Source of the DNA: Micromonospora sp. KC213
GTDB taxonomy: Bacteria; Actinomycetota; Actinomycetes; Mycobacteriales; Micromonosporaceae
DNA: 33,022 bases
Assembly (NCBI RefSeq): GCF_004348325.1
Contig: NZ_SMKF01000050.1
Location: forward strand, 1-33,022
Reading direction: 5' to 3'
Under the pieces are notes generated by a model. The model saw only the letters and a program-made list of their open reading frames with translations. It did no database searches and was not told where the DNA came from. This document shows positions 1-7,134 of this stretch, piece by piece. Position 1 is the stretch's first letter. Every line of letters begins with the position of its first letter. The translations under genes and the position numbers were made by a program.

Positions 1-20
1 GGCTCGGGTGCACCCGAGCC
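1..20. terminator. Perfect 20-bp palindrome at window edge, possible terminator
   Basis: The first 20 bases are a perfect palindrome (GGCTCGGG-TGCA-CCCGAGCC) able to form an 8-bp stem with a TGCA loop. It lies 65 nt past the stop of the minus-strand aminotransferase, so it could end that transcript, a gene left of the window, or both. No T-run is visible on the plus side; the other side is outside the window. Bases 21-85 hold nothing else I can identify. Confidence 0.45.
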
Positions 21-85
21 GGCCGCCTGTCGATGACTGTCGGAAACCCGACACATTTCCTGGCCGCCGGTGCGGCCATCGCTGC

Positions 86-1180
86 TCAGCCGCGAACGGC
101 GGCCATCGCCTCCGCGAGGCGGCGCACGCCCTCGTCGATCCGGTCCACGGTCACCGCCGAGAAGGCCAACCGCAGCGCGTGCTGCCCGCCGTCGACCATA
201 AAGTCGCTCCCCTTCACCACGGCGACACCGCGGTCGGCCGCCGCCGGGGCGAGCTTCTCCACGTCCACGTCCTGCGGGAACTCCACCCACAGGAAGTAGC
301 CGCCGTCCGGCTCCACGAAGCTGGCCTCGGGGATGTGCCGGCGCAGCGACTCGGCGAGCACCCGGGCCCGCTCGCCCAGCGCGGTGGAGACCGTCTCGAT
401 GGACCGCTGGATGTCGCCGGAGACACTGAACTGGTGCACGATCGCCTGGGAGACCATGCCGGGCGAGATGTAGAGGTTGGTCGCCTTCCGGGCGATGTCG
501 GCGATCAGGTCCGCCGGCCCGACCAGGTACCCGACCCGGACGCCCGGGCAGACCGTCTTGGTGAAGCTGGACGCGTGCACCACCACGCCGCGGGTGTCCA
601 TCGAGAGCATCGACGGCAGCGCCTCACCGCGGAACCGGATGTCGGCGTACGGGTCGTCCTCGAAGATGGTGAACCCGTACTCGGCGGCCAGGTCGAGCAG
701 TTCGCGTCGCTTCTCCAGGGAGAGGGTCACCCCGGCCGGGTTCTGGTAGTTCGGGATGACGTGGGCGAGCTTCGGCCGCACCCCGGACTCCAGCAGCTTG
801 CGCAACTCGGCGGTGTCCAGGCCGTCCGGCTGGATGGTGACGCCGTGAATCTCCCCGCCCATCTTCTGCAGGTTGAGCAGGGTCCGGTCGTACGTCGGGC
901 GCTCCACCACCACGGCGTCGCCACGGCGGACGAGGTGGTCGAAGAGGAACGCGTCCGCCTGGAGCGAGCCGTTGGTGATCAGCACCTGCTCCGGGGCGAC
1001 CCCGTGCTTCTCCGCGATCCACCTGCGCAGGGGCGGGTAGCCGACGGAGGTGCCGTACGCCGTGACCCCGGCGGGGTCGGCGTCGAAGGCGCGGACGGCG
1101 GCGGCCTTCAGACCCTCGACATCCACGATGTCAAGCGAGGGCGCGCCACGGGCGAACGAGATCAACTGCTCGGCGGTCAT
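86..1180 (-). CDS. PLP-dependent aminotransferase (class I/II, LysN/MocR-type catalytic domain)
   Basis: 364-residue fold-type I aminotransferase that would move an amino group between an amino acid and a 2-oxo acid through pyridoxal phosphate in the cytosol. Visible motifs are NPAGVTLS (about 147-154), EDDPYAD (174-180) and the PLP lysine in SSFTKTVCPG (K208). It resembles 2-aminoadipate transaminases and the C-terminal half of MocR regulators, but has no GntR-type winged-helix domain, so it should be an enzyme and not a regulator. An upstream in-frame ATG would add 20 residues. I chose MTAEQLISFARGAP because it fits the family N-terminus and because a TAGGCT -10 box lies exactly 7 nt before it. 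The natural substrate cannot be told from sequence. Downstream is the window edge; upstream on the same strand is a CBS-domain gene. Confidence 0.9.
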   Translation of the reverse strand: MTAEQLISFARGAPSLDIVDVEGLKAAAVRAFDADPAGVTAYGTSVGYPPLRRWIAEKHGVAPEQVLITNGSLQADAFLFDHLVRRGDAVVVERPTYDRTLLNLQKMGGEIHGVTIQPDGLDTAELRKLLESGVRPKLAHVIPNYQNPAGVTLSLEKRRELLDLAAEYGFTIFEDDPYADIRFRGEALPSMLSMDTRGVVVHASSFTKTVCPGVRVGYLVGPADLIADIARKATNLYISPGMVSQAIVHQFSVSGDIQRSIETVSTALGERARVLAESLRRHIPEASFVEPDGGYFLWVEFPQDVDVEKLAPAAADRGVAVVKGSDFMVDGGQHALRLAFSAVTVDRIDEGVRRLAEAMAAVRG

Positions 1181-1187
1181 GGGCACG

Positions 1188-1193
1188 AGCCTA
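1188..1193 (-). promoter_or_regulatory. -10 box TAGGCT, leaderless promoter of aminotransferase
   Basis: On the minus strand TAGGCT is followed by 7 nt and then the ATG at 1180. The same hexamer stands 7-8 nt before three other start codons in this window. No -35 element is evident. This predicts transcription starting at or next to the start codon. Confidence 0.55.
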
Positions 1194-1320
1194 GGGCCTG
1201 CCCCGGTCGCCGTGACCGGCATACACGCCAAGTTCAACATGCGGGCAGGTGATCACGGGTACGGGCACGCCGGGGCGGCCCTGGCGCGGACCACATCGAT
1301 CGGCTACCGGACGCGGTGGG

Positions 1321-1710
1321 TCAGCCGATCGCCTGCCGCTGCTGCGACCAGACCCGCATCAGGTCACGTACCGAGATGACCCCGGCCACCTCCTGGCCGT
1401 CCAGCACCACCAGGTGCCGGAAGCCGCCCCGGGCCATCGCGGCGGCGGCCTCCTCCACCGTCCAGTCCGGACCGGCGTAGACGACGTCCCAGCTCACGTG
1501 GGCCCCGGTTCGTTCCACGTCGCAGTCGAGCCCCGCACCGACGGCGTTGAGCAGATCACGTTCGGTCATGATGCCGACCCCTTGCGATTCAGGATCGATC
1601 ACCACCGCCGAGCCCACCCGACGGGCCGACATCATCCGGGCCGCCTGGCGGAGCGTGTGCTCCGGGCCGACCACGAGCACCTGCTTGGACATCGCTTCCC
1701 GAACCTGCAC
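1321..1710 (-). CDS. Two-CBS-domain protein
   Basis: 129-residue stand-alone pair of CBS motifs (about 8-57 and 73-122), the Bateman module that usually binds adenine nucleotides and acts as an energy or redox sensor. Repeat signatures visible are AVVIDPESQGVGIMTERDLL in the first and HLVVLDGQEVAGVISVRDLM in the second. No catalytic or membrane domain is fused, so it is probably a small soluble regulatory protein; its partner is unknown. The start is GTG at 1710 with a purine-rich AGGGGTGA about 5-8 nt upstream. It sits 140 nt upstream of the aminotransferase on the same strand, and that gap contains the latter's own promoter. Confidence 0.9.
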   Translation of the reverse strand: MQVREAMSKQVLVVGPEHTLRQAARMMSARRVGSAVVIDPESQGVGIMTERDLLNAVGAGLDCDVERTGAHVSWDVVYAGPDWTVEEAAAAMARGGFRHLVVLDGQEVAGVISVRDLMRVWSQQRQAIG

Positions 1711-1921
1711 GACGCATCACCCCTGTGGGACGGTGGCACCCGGTACCCACATGGTGGGCCCAGCGGCAGGCCGGGACAAGAGCCGGCGGCGACATGAGGC
1801 ACGCCAGCGGTACGACGGACCGGCCGCCGCCCTGACCGTCGGGCCCGCACCCGGCTCGTCACGCCGGCCGACCGGCCCGGCTCATCGTCCGGTTGGCGGA
1901 AGGCCGGTCGGCACGCGCGGC

Positions 1922-1927
1922 TATCCT
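1922..1927 (+). promoter_or_regulatory. Candidate -10 box TATCCT for the nucleotidyltransferase operon
   Basis: TATCCT fits TAnnnT and lies 38 nt before the ATG at 1966, which also has a strong GAGGGAGGA ribosome-binding site (1951-1959). No clear -35 is seen at the right spacing. The rest of the 255-nt divergent spacer (1711-1965) between the CBS gene and this operon shows only GC-rich sequence. Confidence 0.35.
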
Positions 1928-1965
1928 CCACGGTGACCTGGGAGTCGTACGAGGGAGGACCCTGC

Positions 1966-2697
1966 ATGATCGGGATGGTGCTGGCGGCCGGGGCGGGACG
2001 CCGGCTGCGGCCGTACACCGACACGCTGCCCAAGGCGTTGGTGCCGGTGGACGGGGACACCACCATCCTCGACATCGCGCTGCGCAACCTGGCGGAGGTG
2101 GGGCTGACCGAGGTCGTGATCGTCGTCGGGTACGCCGCCGACGCGGTCGTCTCCCGCCGGGCGGAGCTGGAGAAACGCTACGGCGTCCAGCTCACCCTGG
2201 TGCACAACGACAAGGCCGAGGAGTGGAACAACGCGTACTCGCTCTGGCTGGCCCGGGAACACTTCGCCCGGGGCGTACTGCTGGTCAACGGCGACACCGT
2301 GCATCCGGTGAGCGTGGAGAAGACCCTGCTGGCCGAGCGCGGCCCGGGCATCCTGCTCGCCGTCGACACCGTCAAGACGCTGGCCGAGGAGGAGATGAAG
2401 ACCACCTTCGACGCCGCCGGCCAGCTCACCCGGATCACCAAGCTGATGGACCCGGGCCAGGCGTACGGCGAGTACATCGGCGCGACGCTGATCGAGCCGC
2501 GGGTGGCCGACGCGCTCGCCGACGCGCTGGAGGCGACCTGGCGGCGCGACCCGAACCTCTACTACGAGGACGGCTACCAGGAGTTCGCCGACCGCGGCGG
2601 CGAGGTGCGGGCCGCGCCCATCGGTGACGTCGCCTGGGTCGAGGTCGACAACCACGAGGACCTGGCCCGGGCGCGGGAGATCGCGTGCCGCTACTAG
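1966..2697 (+). CDS. Nucleotidyltransferase of the phosphocholine/inositol-phosphate cytidylyltransferase type
   Basis: 243-residue GT-A-fold nucleotidyltransferase predicted to activate a phosphorylated alcohol or sugar with an NTP, probably CTP. The N-terminal signature LAAGAGRRLRPYTDTLPKAL carries the nucleotide-binding loop and the catalytic lysine. The segment NNAYSLWLAREHF resembles LicC-type choline-phosphate and inositol-1-phosphate cytidylyltransferases, and the tail VAWVEVDNHEDL resembles their metal-binding end. The ATG at 1966 was chosen over GTG 1933 because GAGGGAGGA precedes it by 6 nt and the family starts at this point. Its 3' end overlaps the next gene by 13 nt and a CDP-alcohol phosphotransferase follows. 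So it most likely makes the CDP-alcohol used by that enzyme. Substrate (glycerol phosphate, inositol phosphate or choline phosphate) is not proven by the sequence. Confidence 0.85.
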   Translation: MIGMVLAAGAGRRLRPYTDTLPKALVPVDGDTTILDIALRNLAEVGLTEVVIVVGYAADAVVSRRAELEKRYGVQLTLVHNDKAEEWNNAYSLWLAREHFARGVLLVNGDTVHPVSVEKTLLAERGPGILLAVDTVKTLAEEEMKTTFDAAGQLTRITKLMDPGQAYGEYIGATLIEPRVADALADALEATWRRDPNLYYEDGYQEFADRGGEVRAAPIGDVAWVEVDNHEDLARAREIACRY

Positions 2698-3752
2698 CCC
2701 GTACCGTGCTGACCCCGCTGCACATCGACGTGCGCCGGGGCGCGGTGGCCGACCTCGGCGCGATCCTCGCCGACGGGCGGATCTCCGCCGGTGGTGACGT
2801 GGCGGTGGTGGTGGGGCCGGGGCAGGGCGAGCGGATCGCCGAGCTGATCCGGCCGTCGCTGCGCTCCGCCGACGTGTTCACGGTGGCCGGGGGCACCCTG
2901 GAAGCCGCCGACGACCTGGGGAGCAAGCTGCGTGCCCGGTCGTACGACGCGGTGGTCGGCATCGGCGGCGGCAAGACGATAGACGTGGCCAAGTACGCCG
3001 CCACCCGGCGCGGGCTGCCCATGGTGTCGGTGGCGACCAGCCTGGCCCACGACGGCATCGCCTCGCCGGTGGCCAGCCTGGTCAGCGAGGGCCACAAGGG
3101 CTCCTACGGGGTGCACATCCCGATCGCGGTCATCGTCGACCTGGATTTCGTCGAGAGCGGCCCGGACCGGACCAACCGGGCGGGCATCGGGGACGCGGTC
3201 AGCAACATCAGCGCCCTGGCCGACTGGGAGCTGGCCCGACAGGTGCGCGGCGAGCCGGTCGACGGGTTGGCCGCCTCGCTGGCCCGGATGGGCGCCGAGG
3301 CGGTGCTCGCCCACTCCGGGGACATGACCGATGACGTGTTCGTCACGGTGCTCGCCGAAGCGTTGATCTCCAGCGGCCTGGCGATGGCGGTCTGCGGCAC
3401 CAGCCGGCCGGCCAGCGGTGGCTGCCACGAGATCATGCACGCCGTCGACGCGCTCTACCCGGGCACCGCCTCGCACGGCGAACTCGCCGGTCTGGGGGCG
3501 CTGTTCTGCACCTGGCTGCGCGGCGACCGCCGCCGGTTCGCGGAGATGTCGGCCTGTCTGGCCCGCCACCACCTGCCCCGGCTCCCCGCCGACGTGGGGC
3601 TCACCGACGACCAGTTCGTCGAGGCGGTGCAGTTCGCGCCCGGCACCCGGCCGGACCGGTATACCATCCTGGAGCACCTGGCGATGTCGCCTTCCGAGAC
3701 GCGGGAGCGGCTGGCAGACTACGCCGGTGCAATCCGCGACCACTGTGGTTGA
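2685..3752 (+). CDS. sn-Glycerol-1-phosphate dehydrogenase family (EgsA/AraM-like)
   Basis: 355-residue member of the iron/zinc alcohol dehydrogenase superfamily, closest in motifs to glycerol-1-phosphate dehydrogenases, which reduce dihydroxyacetone phosphate to sn-glycerol 1-phosphate with NAD(P)H. The dinucleotide loop GIGGGKTIDVAKY is at about 92-104 and the substrate region SLAHDGIASP at 119-128. The three expected metal ligands are D170 (in IGDAVSN), H248 (SRPASGGCHEIMH) and H264 (ASHGELAGLG). Archaeal EgsA carries the same SRPASG...H and HGE patterns. Start GTG 2685 has GGGAGA about 4 nt upstream and overlaps the preceding stop; GTG 2706 is an alternative. Cotranscription with a cytidylyltransferase and a CDP-alcohol phosphotransferase suggests the product is activated and transferred. 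A sugar-phosphate cyclase was considered, but the motifs fit the dehydrogenase. Confidence 0.85.
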   Translation: MPLLARTVLTPLHIDVRRGAVADLGAILADGRISAGGDVAVVVGPGQGERIAELIRPSLRSADVFTVAGGTLEAADDLGSKLRARSYDAVVGIGGGKTIDVAKYAATRRGLPMVSVATSLAHDGIASPVASLVSEGHKGSYGVHIPIAVIVDLDFVESGPDRTNRAGIGDAVSNISALADWELARQVRGEPVDGLAASLARMGAEAVLAHSGDMTDDVFVTVLAEALISSGLAMAVCGTSRPASGGCHEIMHAVDALYPGTASHGELAGLGALFCTWLRGDRRRFAEMSACLARHHLPRLPADVGLTDDQFVEAVQFAPGTRPDRYTILEHLAMSPSETRERLADYAGAIRDHCG

Positions 3753-4449
3753 GTCCCGTCCCACCGTCGCCGACTTCCACCGGGTGAACCGGGGTGGCGG
3801 CCTGTTCAGCGAGTCGGTCAGCCAGTGGATCGGTGCGGTCTTCGCGCTGGTCGCCCAGCGGGTCGGGCTGCGCCCGACCGCGCTGACCATCACCAACCTG
3901 GTGCTCGGTCTGGCCACCTCGGTGACCGTGGTGGCCCTCGCCGGCCGGGTCGCCGCCGGCGACGTCCCGGCCTGGGTGGTGGGGCTGGTCGCGCTGCTCG
4001 GCTGGCAGATCGCGTACGCCCTGGACTGCGCCGACGGGCAGCTCGCCCGGGTCACCGGCACCGGCAGTTCGGCGGGGGCCCGGGTCGACGTGCTCTGCGA
4101 CGTGGCGGCCCAGATCGCGCTGGTCGCCGCGCTCGGCGCGACCGCCGTGGCGCAGCGCCCGGGCACGCCGTCCTGGCTGGTGGCGGTCTTCGCCGGCACC
4201 TGGATGGTGAACCTGGTGACCTCGGTGATGCAGTCCGGCCCGAACGCGGCCAGCATGGTCACCTCGACCTCCCTGCCGGTACGCCTGGTCAAGCTGGTCC
4301 GAGACTACGGCGCGGTGATCTTCGTGGCGGCGCTGGTGCTGATGTTCGCTCCCGCGCTGACCTTCTGGGTGGTCGTGGCGTTCACCGTGGTCAACGGCGG
4401 TTTCCTGCTGGCCAGCATCGCCTTCTCCGCCCGCGCCTCGCTGCGCTGA
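3727..4449 (+). CDS. CDP-alcohol phosphatidyltransferase family membrane enzyme
   Basis: 240-residue integral membrane enzyme that transfers a phospho-alcohol from a CDP-alcohol to a second alcohol. The full family signature is present: D100-x2-D103-G-x2-A-R-x8-G117-x3-D121-x3-D125 (DCADGQLAR at 100-108). About six hydrophobic segments surround it, as in the family. I start at GTG 3727, which overlaps the dehydrogenase gene by 26 nt; GTG 3745 is possible. The longer in-frame reading upstream is inside the dehydrogenase and not coding. It is the last gene of the three-gene operon and probably uses the CDP-alcohol made by the first two. The acceptor (lipid, inositol phosphate, glycan) cannot be read from the sequence. 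The 138 nt to the next, convergent gene show only a weak CCCGC/GCGGG hairpin. Confidence 0.88.
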   Translation: MQSATTVVESRPTVADFHRVNRGGGLFSESVSQWIGAVFALVAQRVGLRPTALTITNLVLGLATSVTVVALAGRVAAGDVPAWVVGLVALLGWQIAYALDCADGQLARVTGTGSSAGARVDVLCDVAAQIALVAALGATAVAQRPGTPSWLVAVFAGTWMVNLVTSVMQSGPNAASMVTSTSLPVRLVKLVRDYGAVIFVAALVLMFAPALTFWVVVAFTVVNGGFLLASIAFSARASLR

Positions 4450-4587
4450 CCCGCCCCGGCGAGCGGGCCGCGACACGGCGCGATCCGGCGTCACCTAGCC
4501 ACCAGAAGCACCCACACGGCGCATTCGGCCGTAAGCCGGCGACGCCCGGGCCGGCGGGACGTGCCGGGGGTGGATCAGGAGGATGGG

Positions 4588-5868
4588 TCAGCGGCGGCGG
4601 GTGGCGGCCAGGTCGGCGTAGATGTCAAGGTGGCGCTTGAGGACCACGTCGGGATGGAAGGTGCGCTCGTAGCGGGTCCGGGCAGCTGCGGCGCGCGCCG
4701 CAGCCCCGGCACGGGCCAGCGGAAGCGCGGCGGCCAGCGCGGCCGGATCCGGCGGCACCACCCACCCGGCCTCCCCGGTGACCAGGCCGGCCGGCACCGC
4801 CGGCGGGCCGGCCGGCGGCGGGAGGTGGCCGGCGACGGCGGAGGCGGTGGTGGCCGGGCCGGTGCCGGCGGGTTCGTGCGGGGCGTCCGCCCCGACCAGG
4901 TACGGAATGCCGCCGAGAGCGGTACCCAGCACCGGCCGGCCGCTGGCCAGCGCCTCGATGATCACGGTGGGCAGCACGTCGTGCCACAGGGCGGCGACGA
5001 TCACGACCGCGCTCGCCTCGATCGCGGCGCGCACCCCGGCCCGGTCGAGCTGGCCGAGGTAGACCACGTCGGCACGTTCGGCGGCGGCCGCCTCGACCAG
5101 CGGGCGTAGTTCGCCGTCCCCGGCCACCCGGAGCGTGCCCAGGCTGCCCACCGGATGCCGGCGCCACGCCTGAAGCAGCAGGTCGAGACCCTTCTCCGGG
5201 GTCAGCCGGGCCAGGTAGAGGAAGCCGTCACCGAGCGGCGCGGGCGTACCGGGGTCGGGCACCGCGTTGGGCTTGACCACGATCCGGTCCGCCGGGATGC
5301 CGTAGTCGCGCAGGTGGTCGGCGATCGCCGAGGTCAGCGCGATGAACCGGTCCACCGACCGCCAGGTCCCCCGGTGCACGGCCAGCGTCGTCGCCATCAG
5401 CGCGCTCTGCGCCGCCGAGCCCCGGTAGCAGCGGTGCACGATCGCCGGGACGCCCAACGCCCGGCCCTTGCAGTCCTGGCAGATCACCCCGTCACGGAAG
5501 TAGATGCCGGAGGAGCAGACCTGCCGGTAGTTGTGCACCGTCTGTACCACCGGCACACCGTGCCGGTGCGCGGTACGCACCACCCAGGGCGAGAGCAGCG
5601 GGTACGGGTTGTGCAGGTGCAGCACGTCGGGCCGGTGCGCGGTGAGCAGGCGGCTCAGGTCCTCCTGCGCGCGGGGTGCCCAGATCGGGGAGATCGGCAG
5701 CAGCGCCTTGGCCGTCCGCGGCATCGACGGGATCTCGTCGGAGCTGCGGATGAACGGCAACACCTCGACGCCGGCCGCGGTGAGCTGGGCGATCTCCGAG
5801 TCGACCATGGTGTTCTCACCGGAGGGCTGGGCCTCCCGGTACCGGTTGTGCGCCACCACAATCTTCAC
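4588..5868 (-). CDS. Glycosyltransferase family 4 (GT-B fold)
   Basis: 426-residue retaining GT-B glycosyltransferase, presumably cytoplasmic and acting on a lipid-linked glycan with a nucleotide sugar. The N-terminal half begins MKIVVAHNRY and includes the family pattern LHLHNPYPL (83-91). The C-terminal donor domain shows YLARLTPEKGLDLLLQAW and a D-x7-E version of the usual E-x7-E motif (DVLPTVIIEALASG). Four cysteines (C118, C130, C133, C147) cluster in the first domain and could bind zinc. An Ala/Pro-rich stretch of about 40 residues interrupts the region between GGIPYLV and TGEAGWVVPPDP. Start is GTG 5868 with GAGGCGAG about 6 nt upstream. It is convergent with the CDP-alcohol operon and divergent from the DNA glycosylase. 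The envelope-polymer genes nearby suggest a role there, but the sugar is unknown. Confidence 0.88.
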   Translation of the reverse strand: MKIVVAHNRYREAQPSGENTMVDSEIAQLTAAGVEVLPFIRSSDEIPSMPRTAKALLPISPIWAPRAQEDLSRLLTAHRPDVLHLHNPYPLLSPWVVRTAHRHGVPVVQTVHNYRQVCSSGIYFRDGVICQDCKGRALGVPAIVHRCYRGSAAQSALMATTLAVHRGTWRSVDRFIALTSAIADHLRDYGIPADRIVVKPNAVPDPGTPAPLGDGFLYLARLTPEKGLDLLLQAWRRHPVGSLGTLRVAGDGELRPLVEAAAAERADVVYLGQLDRAGVRAAIEASAVVIVAALWHDVLPTVIIEALASGRPVLGTALGGIPYLVGADAPHEPAGTGPATTASAVAGHLPPPAGPPAVPAGLVTGEAGWVVPPDPAALAAALPLARAGAAARAAAARTRYERTFHPDVVLKRHLDIYADLAATRRR

Positions 5869-5983
5869 AGGGCTCGCCTCTCGTCGCGACCGGGCAGATC
5901 CGCACCCGCGGGCCCGGCCGGCGGGTCCGCCCGGCTCGGTACGGACTCGCAGGCGCTTTCCTCGCGCGCACGGGAAAGAAGGC

Positions 5984-5989
5984 TACCGT
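5984..5989 (+). promoter_or_regulatory. -10 box TACCGT, leaderless promoter of DNA glycosylase
   Basis: TACCGT (TAnnnT) lies 6 nt before the GTG at 5996. No ribosome-binding site is present between them, which fits a leaderless message. No convincing -35 is visible. The 127-nt divergent spacer (5869-5995) should also hold the glycosyltransferase promoter, which I could not place. Confidence 0.45.
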
Positions 5990-5995
5990 TGGGGC

Positions 5996-6856
5996 GTGCC
6001 CGAACTACCGGAGGTGGAGGCGCTCGCGGGCTACCTGCGTGAGCGCGCGGTGGGCCGGTGCGTCGACCGGATCGAGGTCGCCGCGATCAGTGCCCTCAAG
6101 ACGTACGACCCGGCGCCCGAGACGGTGACGGGACGGGCGGTGGTGGACGCCCGGCGGCACGGCAAGTTCCTCGACGTGGCCTTCGACGGTGGCCTGCACC
6201 TGGTGGTGCATCTGGCCCGCGCGGGCTGGCTGCACTATCGGGAGGCGTTCGGCTCCACCGTCGGGTTGCGCCCCGGGAAGGGCCCGGTCGCCCTGCGGGT
6301 ACGCCTCGACGACGGTTCCGGCTTCGACCTGACCGAGGCCGGCACCCAGAAGAAACTGGCCGTGTACCTGGTGACCGACCCGCCGCAGGTGCCCGGGGTG
6401 GCGAAGCTGGGCCCGGACGCGCTGGCGGCCGACCTGCCGACCTTCGCCGAGCGGATACGCAGCCGCCGGGGCCAGGTCAAGGGGGTGCTGACCGACCAGG
6501 CGGTGCTCTGCGGCATCGGCAACGCGTACTCCGACGAGATCCTGCACGCGGCGAAGCTGTCCCCGTTCGCGCTCACCGACCGGCTGACCGACGACCAGGT
6601 TGCCGCCCTGCACACGGCGACCCGGGCGGTTCTCGGCGACGCGGTACGCCGGTCGGTGGGGCAGCGGGCGGCGGAACTGAAGGGCGAGAAGCGCTCCGGG
6701 CTCACGGTGCACGCCCGGACCGGGCTGCCCTGTCCGGTCTGCGGTGACACCGTGCGGGAGGTCTCGTTCGCCGACTCCAGCCTCCAGTACTGCCCGACCT
6801 GCCAGACCGGGGGCAAACCCCTCGCTGACCGTCGGTTGTCCCGACTCGTACGGTGA
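5996..6856 (+). CDS. Fpg/Nei family DNA glycosylase
   Basis: 286-residue base-excision repair enzyme of the formamidopyrimidine-DNA glycosylase/endonuclease VIII family, which removes oxidised bases and nicks the abasic site. After start-Met removal the N-terminus is PELPEVE, giving the catalytic Pro and Glu. RRHGKFL holds the conserved lysine of the N-terminal domain, GIGNAYSDEIL is the helix-two-turn-helix, and the C-terminal zinc finger is CPVC...YCPTC. About 17 residues follow the finger, a short tail. The GTG at 5996 is fixed by the PELPEVE motif; the in-frame extension upstream is not coding. PELPEVE favours Fpg over Nei (which has PEGPE), but overall it is divergent and may be a second paralogue of mutM. 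It has no evident functional tie to its envelope-biosynthesis neighbours. Confidence 0.92.
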   Translation: MPELPEVEALAGYLRERAVGRCVDRIEVAAISALKTYDPAPETVTGRAVVDARRHGKFLDVAFDGGLHLVVHLARAGWLHYREAFGSTVGLRPGKGPVALRVRLDDGSGFDLTEAGTQKKLAVYLVTDPPQVPGVAKLGPDALAADLPTFAERIRSRRGQVKGVLTDQAVLCGIGNAYSDEILHAAKLSPFALTDRLTDDQVAALHTATRAVLGDAVRRSVGQRAAELKGEKRSGLTVHARTGLPCPVCGDTVREVSFADSSLQYCPTCQTGGKPLADRRLSRLVR

Positions 6857-6945
6857 GTAACAACACTTGCCGATTACGGAGAGGAATCGCCCCCGGCGCG
6901 TGGAACGTGCCCCTCCGCGCCTCTACCCGGCCCCTCGTCCATCGG

Positions 6946-6951
6946 TATAGT
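6946..6951 (+). promoter_or_regulatory. Candidate -10 box TATAGT upstream of sugar transferase leader
   Basis: TATAGT is the best -10-like hexamer in the 278-nt gap between the glycosylase and the sugar transferase. It predicts a start near 6957 and an mRNA leader of about 178 nt. No good -35 lies 16-18 nt upstream. Confidence 0.45.
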
Positions 6952-6956
6952 GGCTC

Positions 6957-7123
6957 GGTCCCCGGCTTCCAAAAGTGACCTGGAGCCGGCCGGATCCCCG
7001 CCGGCAACACCTGACGCAAAGTCCTTCGGGTCAGCGTCCGGCCCGCTGCCCGCGTGGGAGACTGGAACGGTGGGCGACGTGCGCCCCTCACTGCGAGTGA
7101 GCGGCGCGTGTCATGCGGGAGGA
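6957..7123 (+). promoter_or_regulatory. Structured 5' leader of the sugar transferase mRNA (unclassified)
   Basis: Between a TATAGT -10 box and the GGGAGGA ribosome-binding site (7117-7123) the sequence folds into several clear stems. The first is CCGGCT(T)CC 6962-6970 with GGAGCCGG 6982-6989. The second is nested: GCCGG 7000-7004 with CCGGC 7038-7042 outside, and CTGAC 7011-7015 with GTCAG 7030-7034 inside. The third is 7081-7092 with 7096-7107, an 11-bp stem with one C-C mismatch and a GCG loop, ending 9 nt before the ribosome-binding site. The apical part holds ACGCAAAG, a string also found in class-I cyclic-di-GMP riboswitch cores, but the surrounding consensus is not matched. It could be a cis-regulatory RNA; the class is unknown. 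Confidence 0.4.
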
Positions 7124-7134
7124 CATGGGTTGAG

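Noticed and set aside
2685..3752. Sugar-phosphate cyclase (valiolone or DHQ synthase type)
   Set aside because: The DGIASP, SRPASG...H and HGE patterns fit glycerol-1-phosphate dehydrogenases and the length is right for them; no cyclitol pathway genes are adjacent.
2694..4292. Long open frame on the minus strand opposite the dehydrogenase and phosphotransferase genes
   Set aside because: Its protein is low-complexity, rich in Arg/Gly/Pro/His, with no motif, while the plus-strand readings carry full catalytic signatures. It is a by-product of high GC. The same applies to the minus-strand frames at 17648-19876, 19813-21495 and 29563-31539.
6957..7050. Calling the leader a class-I c-di-GMP riboswitch
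   Set aside because: ACGCAAAG is present, but the preceding GGCAAACC plus GNRA hairpin and the closing strand of that class are not found at the right places. Kept only as an unclassified structured leader.
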